Below, in pieces: positions 16,810 to 24,139 of a DNA stretch of 64,000 nucleotides. Source of the stretch: Kaistia algarum. GTDB lineage: Bacteria; Pseudomonadota; Alphaproteobacteria; Rhizobiales; Kaistiaceae. The notes below the pieces were generated by a model. That model was not told where the DNA came from. It made no database searches and saw only the letters and a list, made by a program, of their open reading frames with translations. The stretch spans positions 1,426,001 to 1,490,000 of the forward strand of contig NZ_JAPKNJ010000001.1 of the NCBI RefSeq assembly GCF_026343945.1, written 5' to 3'. The first letter of the stretch is position 1. Each line of letters opens with the position of its first letter. The translations under genes and the position numbers were made by a program.

Positions 16810-16992
16810 ATGATTGCGCGGGCGTTCACCTATATCGATCTGCCGCCCAAGGTTTCGCCGCTGGTCTGGTGCGGGCTGAACGAGCCGGAACCGAGCCCGG
16901 CCTCCGTCCCGACGCCGGTCGGATCGAAGCCGGGTGCGAGAATCGGATCCGGCGATGACAGGCAACAGTCGGCCCGGGGGCCCCAGTCATGA
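16810..16992 (+). CDS. Small ORF between urtB and urtC, unknown
   Basis: A 60-codon frame (MIARAFTYIDLPPKVSPLVW...) starts three bases after the urtB stop and has GGAGG seven bases before its ATG. Its TGA overlaps the urtC ATG (ATGA, 16989-16992). Ribosome entry and coupling to urtC therefore look real. The product has one mildly hydrophobic start and a Pro/Ser/Gly-rich, low-complexity tail, with no TM segment and no recognised domain. It may be a coupling peptide or a chance frame in a spacer. UrtB and UrtC genes are usually adjacent. Confidence 0.35.
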   Translation: MIARAFTYIDLPPKVSPLVWCGLNEPEPSPASVPTPVGSKPGARIGSGDDRQQSARGPQS

Positions 16993-18149
16993 TCACCGCC
17001 TTCTTCTTTCGTGCCCTCGACGGCAAGACCCTAATCGTATTGGCGATCCTGATCGGCATCGGTATTGCGCTGCCGCTGCTCAGCCTCACCGACCCATCCT
17101 TCCCGCTGCACATTCCGACCTACGCCATTGCGCTGATCGGCAAATATCTCTGCTATGCGCTGCTCGCGCTTTCGGTCGACCTGGTATGGGGCTATTGCGG
17201 CATTCTCTCCCTCGGCCATGCCGCGTTCTTCGCCCTCGGCGGCTACGCCATGGGCATGTATCTGATGCGCCAAATCGGCACACGCGGCGTTTATGCCAAC
17301 CCGGTCCTGCCGGATTTCATGGTCTTCCTGAACTGGCAGGAGCTGCCCTGGTTCTGGCACGGCTTCGACATGTTCTGGTTCGCGGCGCTCATGGTGCTGC
17401 TGGCGCCGGGGCTGCTCGCCTTCGTCTTCGGCTGGTTCGCCTTCCGCTCGCGCGTCACCGGCGTCTATCTCTCGATCATCACCCAGGCGATGACCTATGC
17501 GCTGCTGCTCGCCTTCTTCCGCAACGACATGGGCTTCGGCGGCAATAACGGCCTGACCGACTTCAAGGACATCCTCGGCTTCAACATCCAGGCCCCCGAG
17601 ACGCGCGGTGCGCTGTTCTTCGCTTCGGCGCTCGCTTTGGCGCTCGGCTTCCTAATCTGCCGCGCCGTCATCTCGTCGAAATTCGGCAAGGTGCTGATTG
17701 CCGTCCGCGACGCGGAGAGCCGGACGCGCTTCATCGGCTACCGTGTCGAAGGATACAAGCTGGTCGTTTTTGTCCTCTCCGCCATGATGGCAGGCGTCGC
17801 CGGATCGCTCTACGTGCCGCAGATCGGCATCATCAATCCGGGCGAATTCGCCCCTGCCAATTCGATCGAGGCGGTCATATGGGTCGCCGTCGGGGGGCGC
17901 GGCACATTGATCGGCCCGATCGTCGGCGCGCTGCTCGTGAACTTCGGCAAGACGTGGTTCACGAGCGGCGTGCTAGCCGAATACTGGCTGTTCGTCCTCG
18001 GCGGGCTGTTCGTCGCCGTCACGCTGTTCCTGCCAAAGGGCGTCGTCGGCACGATCCTCGCGCGTAAAGCCAGAAAGCCTGACGAGGCGAAGTCCCCGCC
18101 GGAACCAACGCCGATCCAGGCGAGCCAGGCTGCGGAGGAAGGGGCATGA
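16989..18149 (+). CDS. urtC: Urea ABC transporter permease UrtC
   Basis: This 386-residue LivM-type permease has about ten TM segments. Diagnostic blocks are VDLVWGYCGILSLGHAAFFALGGYAMGMYL, SIITQAMTYALLLAFFRNDMGFGGNNGLTDFK and the C-terminal GVAGSLYVPQIGIINPGEF. It pairs with UrtB to form the urea channel. It overlaps the preceding small ORF by four bases and the downstream urtD by four bases (ATGA at 18146-18149), so expression is tightly coupled. The C-terminal tail after residue 360 is charged and Pro-rich, and varies between species. Confidence 0.94.
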   Translation: MITAFFFRALDGKTLIVLAILIGIGIALPLLSLTDPSFPLHIPTYAIALIGKYLCYALLALSVDLVWGYCGILSLGHAAFFALGGYAMGMYLMRQIGTRGVYANPVLPDFMVFLNWQELPWFWHGFDMFWFAALMVLLAPGLLAFVFGWFAFRSRVTGVYLSIITQAMTYALLLAFFRNDMGFGGNNGLTDFKDILGFNIQAPETRGALFFASALALALGFLICRAVISSKFGKVLIAVRDAESRTRFIGYRVEGYKLVVFVLSAMMAGVAGSLYVPQIGIINPGEFAPANSIEAVIWVAVGGRGTLIGPIVGALLVNFGKTWFTSGVLAEYWLFVLGGLFVAVTLFLPKGVVGTILARKARKPDEAKSPPEPTPIQASQAAEEGA

Positions 18150-18934
18150 GCGAGAAAGCCAAGGGTGACGAAAAGGCGAAGGGCCACGAGAAGGCTAAGA
18201 ACTCGCTGCTCTATCTCGACGGCGTCTCGGTTTCCTTCGACGGCTTCAAGGCGCTCCGCGGCCTGTCGCTGATCATCGAGCCAGGAGAGATGCGCGCTAT
18301 CATCGGCCCGAACGGCGCCGGCAAGACGACGATGATGGATGTGATCACCGGCAAGACCAAGCCGGACACGGGCGACGTCTATTTCGCTGGCGACACCGAT
18401 CTGACGCGCATGGACGAGGCCTCGATCGCCTCGCTCGGCATCGGCCGCAAGTTCCAGAAGCCGACGGTCTTCGAGAGCCACACCGTCTGGAACAATATCG
18501 ACTTGGCGCTGGCCGGCGTGCGGAAGCCCTTCGCGACCTTGTTCCATCGCACCAGCGCGCGGGAGACCGCCCGCATCGAGGAGATTCTCGCGACGATACG
18601 ACTGACCGACAAGAAGGATTGGCTCGCCGCCAACCTCTCGCATGGCCAGAAGCAATGGCTCGAGATCGGGATGCTGCTGGCGCAGGAGCCGCAGCTCCTG
18701 CTCGTCGACGAGCCGGTCGCCGGCATGACCGATGCCGAAACGCGCGAGACGGCCTCGCTGCTGCGCGAGATCGCCAAGACGAAATCCGTCGTCGTCGTCG
18801 AACACGACATGTCCTTCGTCCGCGACCTCGATGTGAAGGTGACCGTGCTTCACCAGGGCTCGGTGCTGTCGGAGGGCACGCTGGACGCGGTGTCTGCCGA
18901 CCCGACCGTCATCGAAGTCTATCTGGGACGATGA
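18146..18934 (+). CDS. urtD: Urea ABC transporter ATP-binding protein UrtD
   Basis: This 262-residue ATPase has Walker A GPNGAGKTT (near residue 55), signature LSHGQKQWLEIGMLL, Walker B LLLVDEPVAGMTD and the switch His in VVVEHDMSFVRDL. The N-terminus has a lysine-rich repeat (EKAKGDEKAKGHEKAK) not needed for the fold, encoded by near-tandem 12-15 base units. The LSHGQKQW form of the signature is characteristic of UrtD. It energises UrtBC together with UrtE. The next gene starts 107 bases downstream. Confidence 0.94.
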   Translation: MSEKAKGDEKAKGHEKAKNSLLYLDGVSVSFDGFKALRGLSLIIEPGEMRAIIGPNGAGKTTMMDVITGKTKPDTGDVYFAGDTDLTRMDEASIASLGIGRKFQKPTVFESHTVWNNIDLALAGVRKPFATLFHRTSARETARIEEILATIRLTDKKDWLAANLSHGQKQWLEIGMLLAQEPQLLLVDEPVAGMTDAETRETASLLREIAKTKSVVVVEHDMSFVRDLDVKVTVLHQGSVLSEGTLDAVSADPTVIEVYLGR

Positions 18935-19041
18935 TTGGCGTGCCCTCCGTCACTTGCCTCAACCGCAGCCTGCATCCAATCTGGCATTCCGAGCCAGACG
19001 AGGGGCTGTGCTCGAAGGGGCAAGAATTACGGGGCCAAGGA

Positions 19042-19566
19042 ATGCATATTCTGGGATTGCTGCTAGCTGCCGTCGTTGGCGCCGGCTTCTGGTACTGGCG
19101 CCTTCATGCGGCCAAGACGGCGGTGGATGATGTGGTCGACCAGGCCGGGCGGCTGCATGGCGCCTATAAACGGCGAAAGTTTCGCAACAAGGCGCAGGCT
19201 TCGACGCTATCAGGCATCGAGGATCCAGCCATCGGCGCGACAGTACTGTTCGTATCGCTGGTCGAGGCGGGAGGTCCCTTCGGGCCGGACCACGAAAAGC
19301 GGATCGACGGCTGGCTGCGCGAGGTCGCGGACTATGCGTCACCGGTCGAGGCGCTCACTTTCGCGCGCTGGGCGTCGCGCGAGGTCGTAGACGGCAATGA
19401 TGTCGTGCGACGGATGCTGCCGCTGTTCAACAACGCGCTGTCTCCGTCGGAAAAAGACGATCTTCTGGAGTTCGCCGGCAATCTCGCATCCAGCGCGGGC
19501 GAGCCGGAGCCGGCGCAGAAAGATATGTTGCGCCGCCTGCGCAGCGGCTTAGTCGTTCCATCCTGA
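19042..19566 (+). CDS. Membrane-anchored helical protein of unknown function inside the urt operon
   Basis: This 174-residue protein has an N-terminal hydrophobic segment (MHILGLLLAAVVGAGFWYW), then a basic stretch and a helical soluble domain. The latter includes GIEDPAIGATVLFVSLVEAGGPFGPDHEKRI and LSPSEKDDLLEFAGNLA, which faintly resembles TerB-like helical domains. It lies between urtD and urtE on the same strand, nine bases before urtE. No catalytic residues are visible. Its position suggests a role linked to the transporter, or a neutral insertion. The start at 19042 follows GGGGCCAAGG. Confidence 0.6.
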   Translation: MHILGLLLAAVVGAGFWYWRLHAAKTAVDDVVDQAGRLHGAYKRRKFRNKAQASTLSGIEDPAIGATVLFVSLVEAGGPFGPDHEKRIDGWLREVADYASPVEALTFARWASREVVDGNDVVRRMLPLFNNALSPSEKDDLLEFAGNLASSAGEPEPAQKDMLRRLRSGLVVPS

Positions 19567-19575
19567 GGTCTGATC

Positions 19576-20271
19576 ATGCTCGAAGCGAAGAATGTCGATC
19601 TCTATTACGGCGCGGCGCAAGCGTTGCGGAGCGTGTCGATCAAGGCGGAGACGGGCAAGGTCACCTGCCTGATGGGCCGCAACGGCGTCGGCAAGACCAG
19701 CCTGCTCCGGGCCATCGTCGGGCAGAAGCCGATCGCGTCCGGCGAGATCCTGTGGGAGGGCAAAGTGCTCGGCCGCTCGCCGGCCTATGATCGCGCCAAG
19801 GCCGGCATCGCCTATGTGCCGCAGGGCCGCGAGATATTCCCGCTGCTGACCGTGCAGGAAAATCTGGAAACCGGCTATGCGCCGCTTTCCCGCAAGGACC
19901 GCTACATCCCCGACTATATCTTCGATCTCTTCCCGGTCTTGAAGGACATGCTCGGCCGGCGCGGCGGCGACCTTTCCGGTGGCCAGCAGCAGCAATTAGC
20001 AATCGGACGCGCGCTCGTCACGCGCCCGCGGCTGCTCGTGCTTGACGAGCCGACCGAGGGAATCCAACCCTCGATCATCAAGGATATCGGCCGGGCTATT
20101 CAATGGCTGCGCGAACAGGGAACGATGGCGATCCTGCTGGTCGAGCAATATTTCGACTTTGCGCATGAACTCGCCGACACCTTCGCCGTGATGGATCGCG
20201 GCGAAGTCGTCGCATCGGGAACGCAGGCCGAGATGGGCAGCGAGACCGTCCGGGCTCACCTCACGGTGTGA
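19576..20271 (+). CDS. urtE: Urea ABC transporter ATP-binding protein UrtE
   Basis: This 231-residue ATPase has Walker A GRNGVGKTS, signature LSGGQQQQLAIGRAL, Walker B LLVLDEPTEGIQPS and ILLVEQYFDFA, where the usual switch His is Gln-like, as normal in the LivF/UrtE branch. The start LEAKNVDLYYGAAQALRSVS matches UrtE. It is the last gene of the urea operon and overlaps the converging small minus-strand gene by 11 bases. Confidence 0.94.
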   Translation: MLEAKNVDLYYGAAQALRSVSIKAETGKVTCLMGRNGVGKTSLLRAIVGQKPIASGEILWEGKVLGRSPAYDRAKAGIAYVPQGREIFPLLTVQENLETGYAPLSRKDRYIPDYIFDLFPVLKDMLGRRGGDLSGGQQQQLAIGRALVTRPRLLVLDEPTEGIQPSIIKDIGRAIQWLREQGTMAILLVEQYFDFAHELADTFAVMDRGEVVASGTQAEMGSETVRAHLTV

Positions 20272-20467
20272 AGCAGCGCTCGAAGAGTTCCATCGTGCGT
20301 GATCGCATCGGGTCACGCACGCGGCCTTTTTCGGCGACTTCGCGGAACAGCGCTCTTATCTCGTCCGAGCGCACGCCGTCGCTCGTCATCAGCATGGCGA
20401 TAATCGGCTCATGCAGCAGTTCGTTTAGCGATGAGTCCCTGCGCACACAGGCGGTGGAGTCGTTCAT
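20261..20467 (-). CDS. Small conserved-looking hypothetical protein
   Basis: This 68-residue protein (MNDSTACVRRDSSLNELLHE...) starts at the ATG at 20465-20467, seven bases after GGAGG on the minus strand. The sequence is helical and charged, with no TM segment and one cysteine (C7). LLHEPIIAMLMTSDGVRSDEI resembles small proteins seen in other Rhizobiales, but I cannot name a family. Its 3' end overlaps urtE by 11 bases. The good ribosome site and compact size favour a real gene. Confidence 0.55.
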   Translation of the reverse strand: MNDSTACVRRDSSLNELLHEPIIAMLMTSDGVRSDEIRALFREVAEKGRVRDPMRSRTMELFERCFTP

Positions 20468-20593
20468 CACGGGCCTCCTTCGGGTGTTGCGGTATGACCG
20501 TAACATTACGACGGGACGTGACGTTTGTAAGAACGAAGCCTTAAGCCGCGTTCACAATTACTTGATGCTGCAAGGCAATATCGCGCGCGACCG

Positions 20594-21217
20594 CTATGCT
20601 GCAGCGTCGAAGGCGGCGACGATCTCGACCGCCCTGCGGCCGACTTCCGCCGCGTCATACCCCGGCTTGTAGACGGCCGAGCCGAGGCCGAATCCGGCGC
20701 AGCCAGCCTGGATGAACTCGGCAAAGTTGGATGGGCCGGCGCCGCCGACAGCCAGCACGGGCACGTCTTTGGGCAGCACGGCCTTCATCGCCCGGATCCC
20801 CGCAGGACCGATCAGTTCAGCGGGGAAGAACTTCAGCGCGTCGGCACCGGCGGCGAGCGCCGCGAATGCCTCGGTCGGCGTGAAGACGCCGGGATAGGAT
20901 TCAAGACCCAGCGACTTGGACTTCGCGATCACGTCGACATTGGCGTTCGGCGAAACGATCAGCGTACCGCCGACATCCTTGACGGCGACGACATCCTCAA
21001 CCGTCAGCACCGTCCCGGCACCAACCTTCGCCCGGCCGCCGGCAATGCGGGCCAGCTTGCCGATCGAGGAAAAGGGATCGGGCGAATTGAGCGGCACCTC
21101 GATCAGCGTGATCCCGGCGGCAACCAGCGTCTCGAACACCGCCTCGACCTCGGCCGGCGTGATGCCGCGCAGGATGGCGACGAGGGGGCGGTGGCCGGTG
21201 AAAAGCGGATGGGACAA
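20594..21217 (-). CDS. dgoA: 2-dehydro-3-deoxy-6-phosphogalactonate aldolase
   Basis: This 207-residue class I KDPG-type aldolase starts with TTG (21215-21217). Motifs: RGITPAEVEAVFETLVAAGITLIEVPLNSPDPFSSI at the N-terminus, with the catalytic glutamate in LIEVPLNSP. The substrate loop GAGTVLTVEDV and the Schiff-base lysine in ALKFFPAELIGPAGIRAMKAVLP follow. The PLNSPDP version distinguishes the galactonate enzyme from Eda. It cleaves KDPGal to pyruvate and glyceraldehyde 3-phosphate. The kinase gene dgoK lies eight bases upstream. Confidence 0.92.
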   Translation of the reverse strand: MSHPLFTGHRPLVAILRGITPAEVEAVFETLVAAGITLIEVPLNSPDPFSSIGKLARIAGGRAKVGAGTVLTVEDVVAVKDVGGTLIVSPNANVDVIAKSKSLGLESYPGVFTPTEAFAALAAGADALKFFPAELIGPAGIRAMKAVLPKDVPVLAVGGAGPSNFAEFIQAGCAGFGLGSAVYKPGYDAAEVGRRAVEIVAAFDAAA

Positions 21218-21225
21218 TGGAAACC

Positions 21226-22161
21226 TCAGAGAAGACCGTTGGCACGGGCGATCACGACGAGCCCGGCACGCACCAGATCGGTGCCGTCGAGCGTCTCGGC
21301 TTCCTCGCCGAGGATGTTGAATGCCTTCTTATAGGCGCGGGCGAGCGAACGCGAGCCGATGATGCGCACCGCTTCGCCCGTCCGGCGAAGTCCGATCCTG
21401 CGAGCCGCCGCGATCTCGCCGCCGATGACGAGGCCCGAGAGATAGGCGAGGTTGTCGTCGCCGGAAACGCCGTTCAGAAGCTGACGCACGCGCACCGAGA
21501 AGACGGCCGCCAGAAAGGGCAGATCCGCCTCGACGCTGCGGCGGACCGCCAGCTCGAAATCCGGCGAGGCGGAGAGATCATCCGCCGATTCCGAGACCGA
21601 ATGGCGCAGGAAGGATTTCTTCGAAAGAAGCTCGAACAATTCGCCTGTCATGAAGGTCTGGAACGACAAAATGCTGCCGCCGCGAATGGCAGCCCATTTC
21701 GAATGGGTACCCGGCAGGATGGCGAGACCCTCGAAATCCGGCTCCTTCTCCATCAGCCCGACAAGCTGGGTCTCCTCGCCGCGGATGACGTCGCCATCGC
21801 GTTCAGCCGAGTGCAGCACCAGGCCCGGCACGATCGCCATGGGCCGATGGCGCGTCGTCTCGAAGCGCAGCAACCCGGCGGAGAGGGCGCCCAGAGAGGT
21901 TGGCACCTCGACATAGGCGGCCTCGCGCCAGCCCTGCCGACTGCCGACCATGCCCGCCATGATCGCCGGACGGTTGGGCCAGCCGGCCACGAGGCGATCG
22001 AAGGCCTCCTCATGGCCGTTGCCACCCAGCGCGGCGATGCCGTCGGCGCTGTCGGCCTCGGCGAGGATCGCACCGTCCTTGCCCAGCAGCAGCGCCCGGC
22101 AGCGCGAGGTGCCCCAATCGACCGCGATGAGGGCGGCGGCTTCGAGGGGGTCGTCGGTCAT
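21226..22161 (-). CDS. dgoK: 2-dehydro-3-deoxygalactonokinase
   Basis: This 311-residue kinase of the DgoK family has the nucleotide-binding start ALIAVDWGTSRCRALLLG, a WPNRPAIMAGMVGSRQGW block and the substrate/phosphate region LPGTHSKWA with FMTGELFELLSKKSFL. It phosphorylates 2-keto-3-deoxygalactonate for DgoA. No galactonate dehydratase or dehydrogenase gene lies nearby, so the acid must be made by enzymes encoded elsewhere. It lies downstream of an LprI-like gene and the LacI gene on the same strand. Confidence 0.92.
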   Translation of the reverse strand: MTDDPLEAAALIAVDWGTSRCRALLLGKDGAILAEADSADGIAALGGNGHEEAFDRLVAGWPNRPAIMAGMVGSRQGWREAAYVEVPTSLGALSAGLLRFETTRHRPMAIVPGLVLHSAERDGDVIRGEETQLVGLMEKEPDFEGLAILPGTHSKWAAIRGGSILSFQTFMTGELFELLSKKSFLRHSVSESADDLSASPDFELAVRRSVEADLPFLAAVFSVRVRQLLNGVSGDDNLAYLSGLVIGGEIAAARRIGLRRTGEAVRIIGSRSLARAYKKAFNILGEEAETLDGTDLVRAGLVVIARANGLL

Positions 22162-22227
22162 GGAAATTGGACTCCATTGAATGGCTGCCGGCGCGGCGAT
22201 CTCCGCCCCGTCCGGCTTCAGAAAAGA

Positions 22228-22662
22228 TCACGGATTGGAATAGCTGCGCAGCGCCAGGACCCGGCTCTTGACGAGATCGACATTGGCCTGGTCCAGCGTC
22301 ACGTTGATCAGCGTTCCCCGACCCGCAGTCCAGGGTGCCTGCCAGAACTTCCGTTCGGCATCGCGAAACGCGACCCACTGGCGCTGCGAGCGCTTCAGGA
22401 GGCCGCGCGACTTGGAATCCAGTGATTTGAACAGCGCCTGATAGGTGGTGTTGAGTTCCTTGTCCCAGGCGGCATAGGCGGCGTCGAGGCAGACGAGCAT
22501 TCCAGCGGTCGATTCGCCATCCTTCGAATCCAGGCAGCGGCTGAGTTCCGCATCGATGGGATCGGTCGCCGCGGCATCCGCCGCTGGCTGCGCGGATGCG
22601 GGGGCCGCCGTGACCAAGGCGAGGAGGATCGCGGCGGCTGCCGATGATTTCCAGATGAGCAT
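22228..22662 (-). CDS. Secreted LprI-like (DUF1311) protein
   Basis: This 144-residue protein has a signal peptide (MLIWKSSAAAAILLALVTAA, cleavage after ASA). The mature domain includes DPIDAELSRCLDSK, LVCLDAAYAAWDKELNTTYQAL and LLKRSQRQWVAFRDAERKFW, the pattern of lysozyme-inhibitor LprI-like domains, with two cysteines likely forming a disulfide. GAGGAGGG precedes the start. It sits between the LacI gene and dgoK with 66 bases to the latter. Its function in the periplasm is not known. Confidence 0.75.
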   Translation of the reverse strand: MLIWKSSAAAAILLALVTAAPASAQPAADAAATDPIDAELSRCLDSKDGESTAGMLVCLDAAYAAWDKELNTTYQALFKSLDSKSRGLLKRSQRQWVAFRDAERKFWQAPWTAGRGTLINVTLDQANVDLVKSRVLALRSYSNP

Positions 22663-22716
22663 GCATCCCTCCTCAAGGGGTCGAGGGAGGGATTTCGGCT
22701 GAAGCGGGGGCTGCCG

Positions 22717-23739
22717 TCAATCCCTCGGAACAGGCCCTGTCGATCCGCGGATGACGAGTTCCACCGGCCAGAGCTCATGGATCGAAGCGGCGGAACGCCC
22801 ACGCAGCAATTCCAGCAGCAATTCGCCGACCCGTTTGCCTGCGGCGCGGATCGAGGAACGGGTCGTGGACATGGTCGGCACCATCACGTCCGGGTTCAGG
22901 AATGGGAAGACGTCGTCGTGCGCGATCATCGATACGTCGCGGCCGAGTTCCAGCCCCGCGGCGCGAATGGCTCTGAATGCGCCCAACGACATCATCATGG
23001 AGGAGACGAGAAGCGCCGTCGGTCTCGGCCGCTCGGCCAGGAAGCGCTCCGTGATGCGATAGCCGATCTCGTCGCTCATCAACCCGCTCGCCATCAGCCG
23101 CGGATCTGCTTCCAGCCCACGGGCGGCGAGTGCGGCACGGAAGCCGAGCTCGCGGTCGCGGGCGAAATTGTAGCGGGCCTCGCCATTGATCAGGCCGATG
23201 CGACGGTGGCCGAGATCGAGCAGATGCTTGGTCGCATGGCGGAACGCGCCCTCATTGTCGATGTCGAGCCAGGCGTGCTCGATCGGCGTCTCCGTCCGGC
23301 CATGCAGGATGAAAGGCAGGCGGAGATCTGTGAGCAATTCGATGCGTTCGTCATGGACCAGCGGGCTGGACAGCACCACGCCGTCGACCCGCTCGCCGAC
23401 GGCGATGCGGCGATAGGCGGCGGTCTCGTCGCCCGCCCCGCTCGGGGTGAGCACAATGTCAATCTCGTCGCGCAGCAGCGTCTCGCCCAGCCCTGCCTGA
23501 AACTCGATGTAATGCGGATCGAGCAGCATGTTGCGGTCCGTCGGCATGACGATGCCGATGGCGCCGGCCTGGCCAGTCGCCAGTCGCCTGGCACTCGCAT
23601 TGGGCTGATAGCCGTGACGGCGCGCGGCTTCCAGCACGCGGCGGCGCGTTTCCTCGTTGACCTCCGGATAGCCGTTCAGGGCCCGACTCACGGTGGTCTG
23701 CGAAAGCTTCAAATGCGACGCCAATTCCTTGAGCTTCAT
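22717..23739 (-). CDS. LacI family transcriptional regulator of the sugar operon
   Basis: This 340-residue repressor starts at the ATG at 23737-23739 (MKLKELASHLKLSQTTVSRALNG), which begins the helix-turn-helix. The hinge helix YQPNASARRLATGQAG and a periplasmic-binding-like sensor domain follow. Upstream in-frame codons do not encode a LacI start. The gene is divergent from the sugar ABC operon, and two identical AAAGCGCTTT sites lie in between, one 32 bases before this start and one near the operon promoter. This resembles AglR/ThuR control of alpha-glucoside or trehalose uptake. The inducer is unknown. Confidence 0.9.
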   Translation of the reverse strand: MKLKELASHLKLSQTTVSRALNGYPEVNEETRRRVLEAARRHGYQPNASARRLATGQAGAIGIVMPTDRNMLLDPHYIEFQAGLGETLLRDEIDIVLTPSGAGDETAAYRRIAVGERVDGVVLSSPLVHDERIELLTDLRLPFILHGRTETPIEHAWLDIDNEGAFRHATKHLLDLGHRRIGLINGEARYNFARDRELGFRAALAARGLEADPRLMASGLMSDEIGYRITERFLAERPRPTALLVSSMMMSLGAFRAIRAAGLELGRDVSMIAHDDVFPFLNPDVMVPTMSTTRSSIRAAGKRVGELLLELLRGRSAASIHELWPVELVIRGSTGPVPRD

Positions 23740-23770
23740 TGAGCCCCATTCCTCCCCATTAAATCCATTC

Positions 23771-23780
23771 AAAGCGCTTT
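23771..23780. promoter_or_regulatory. LacI-type operator O1 (AAAGCGCTTT)
   Basis: This perfect 10-base palindrome with the central CG step is typical of LacI-family sites. It lies just upstream of the lacI-type gene start (23739), a position fit for autoregulation. Confidence 0.65.
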
Positions 23781-23957
23781 CAAAGATGCTGGCAAGCCTC
23801 TTTGAGAACGACGTGCCCGACGGCAGGGGGTTACTGCGGTGCACAAGGCCACAGCGCCCTCGGATTCAATCGAACATTCAACGCAATACTCTGATTTATC
23901 GTACTATTCCAATGCCCGGCCTGTTGCGGTGCAGCGACGAGGAATTGCACGGAAGGC

Positions 23958-23987
23958 TTGACACGCCACTGGCTTGCTGATGATGTT
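23958..23987 (+). promoter_or_regulatory. Candidate promoter of the sugar ABC operon
   Basis: A perfect -35 hexamer TTGACA (23958-23963) is followed 18 bases later by the weak -10 GATGTT (23982-23987). Operator O2 starts eight bases further on, about where transcription should begin. Confidence 0.45.
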
Positions 23988-23994
23988 CCATCTC

Positions 23995-24004
23995 AAAGCG
24001 CTTT
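23995..24004. promoter_or_regulatory. LacI-type operator O2 (AAAGCGCTTT)
   Basis: Identical to O1, with 224 bases between centres. It overlaps the expected transcription start of the sugar operon, so bound repressor would block initiation. Looping between O1 and O2 is possible. Confidence 0.65.
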
Positions 24005-24139
24005 GGAGGCATCGCTTTTGGCAGACTCTGGTGCGTTTTGGGTCTGGGGGGTATCGACGGCTGTCGCGGTCCTTCGCGGCAGGCACGGACGACCTCTCAT
24101 TCCCGAGCCGATCGACTATCTCTCAGGGAGGTTCACAAG

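Larger units (their letters stand above)
23740..24139. promoter_or_regulatory. 400-base divergent promoter region, LacI gene and sugar operon
   Basis: The region holds two AAAGCGCTTT operators, a TTGACA box at 23958, and an A/T-richer stretch at about 23875-23915. No gene is evident in it. GGGAGG (24126-24131) is the ribosome site for the binding-protein gene at 24140. Confidence 0.6.
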
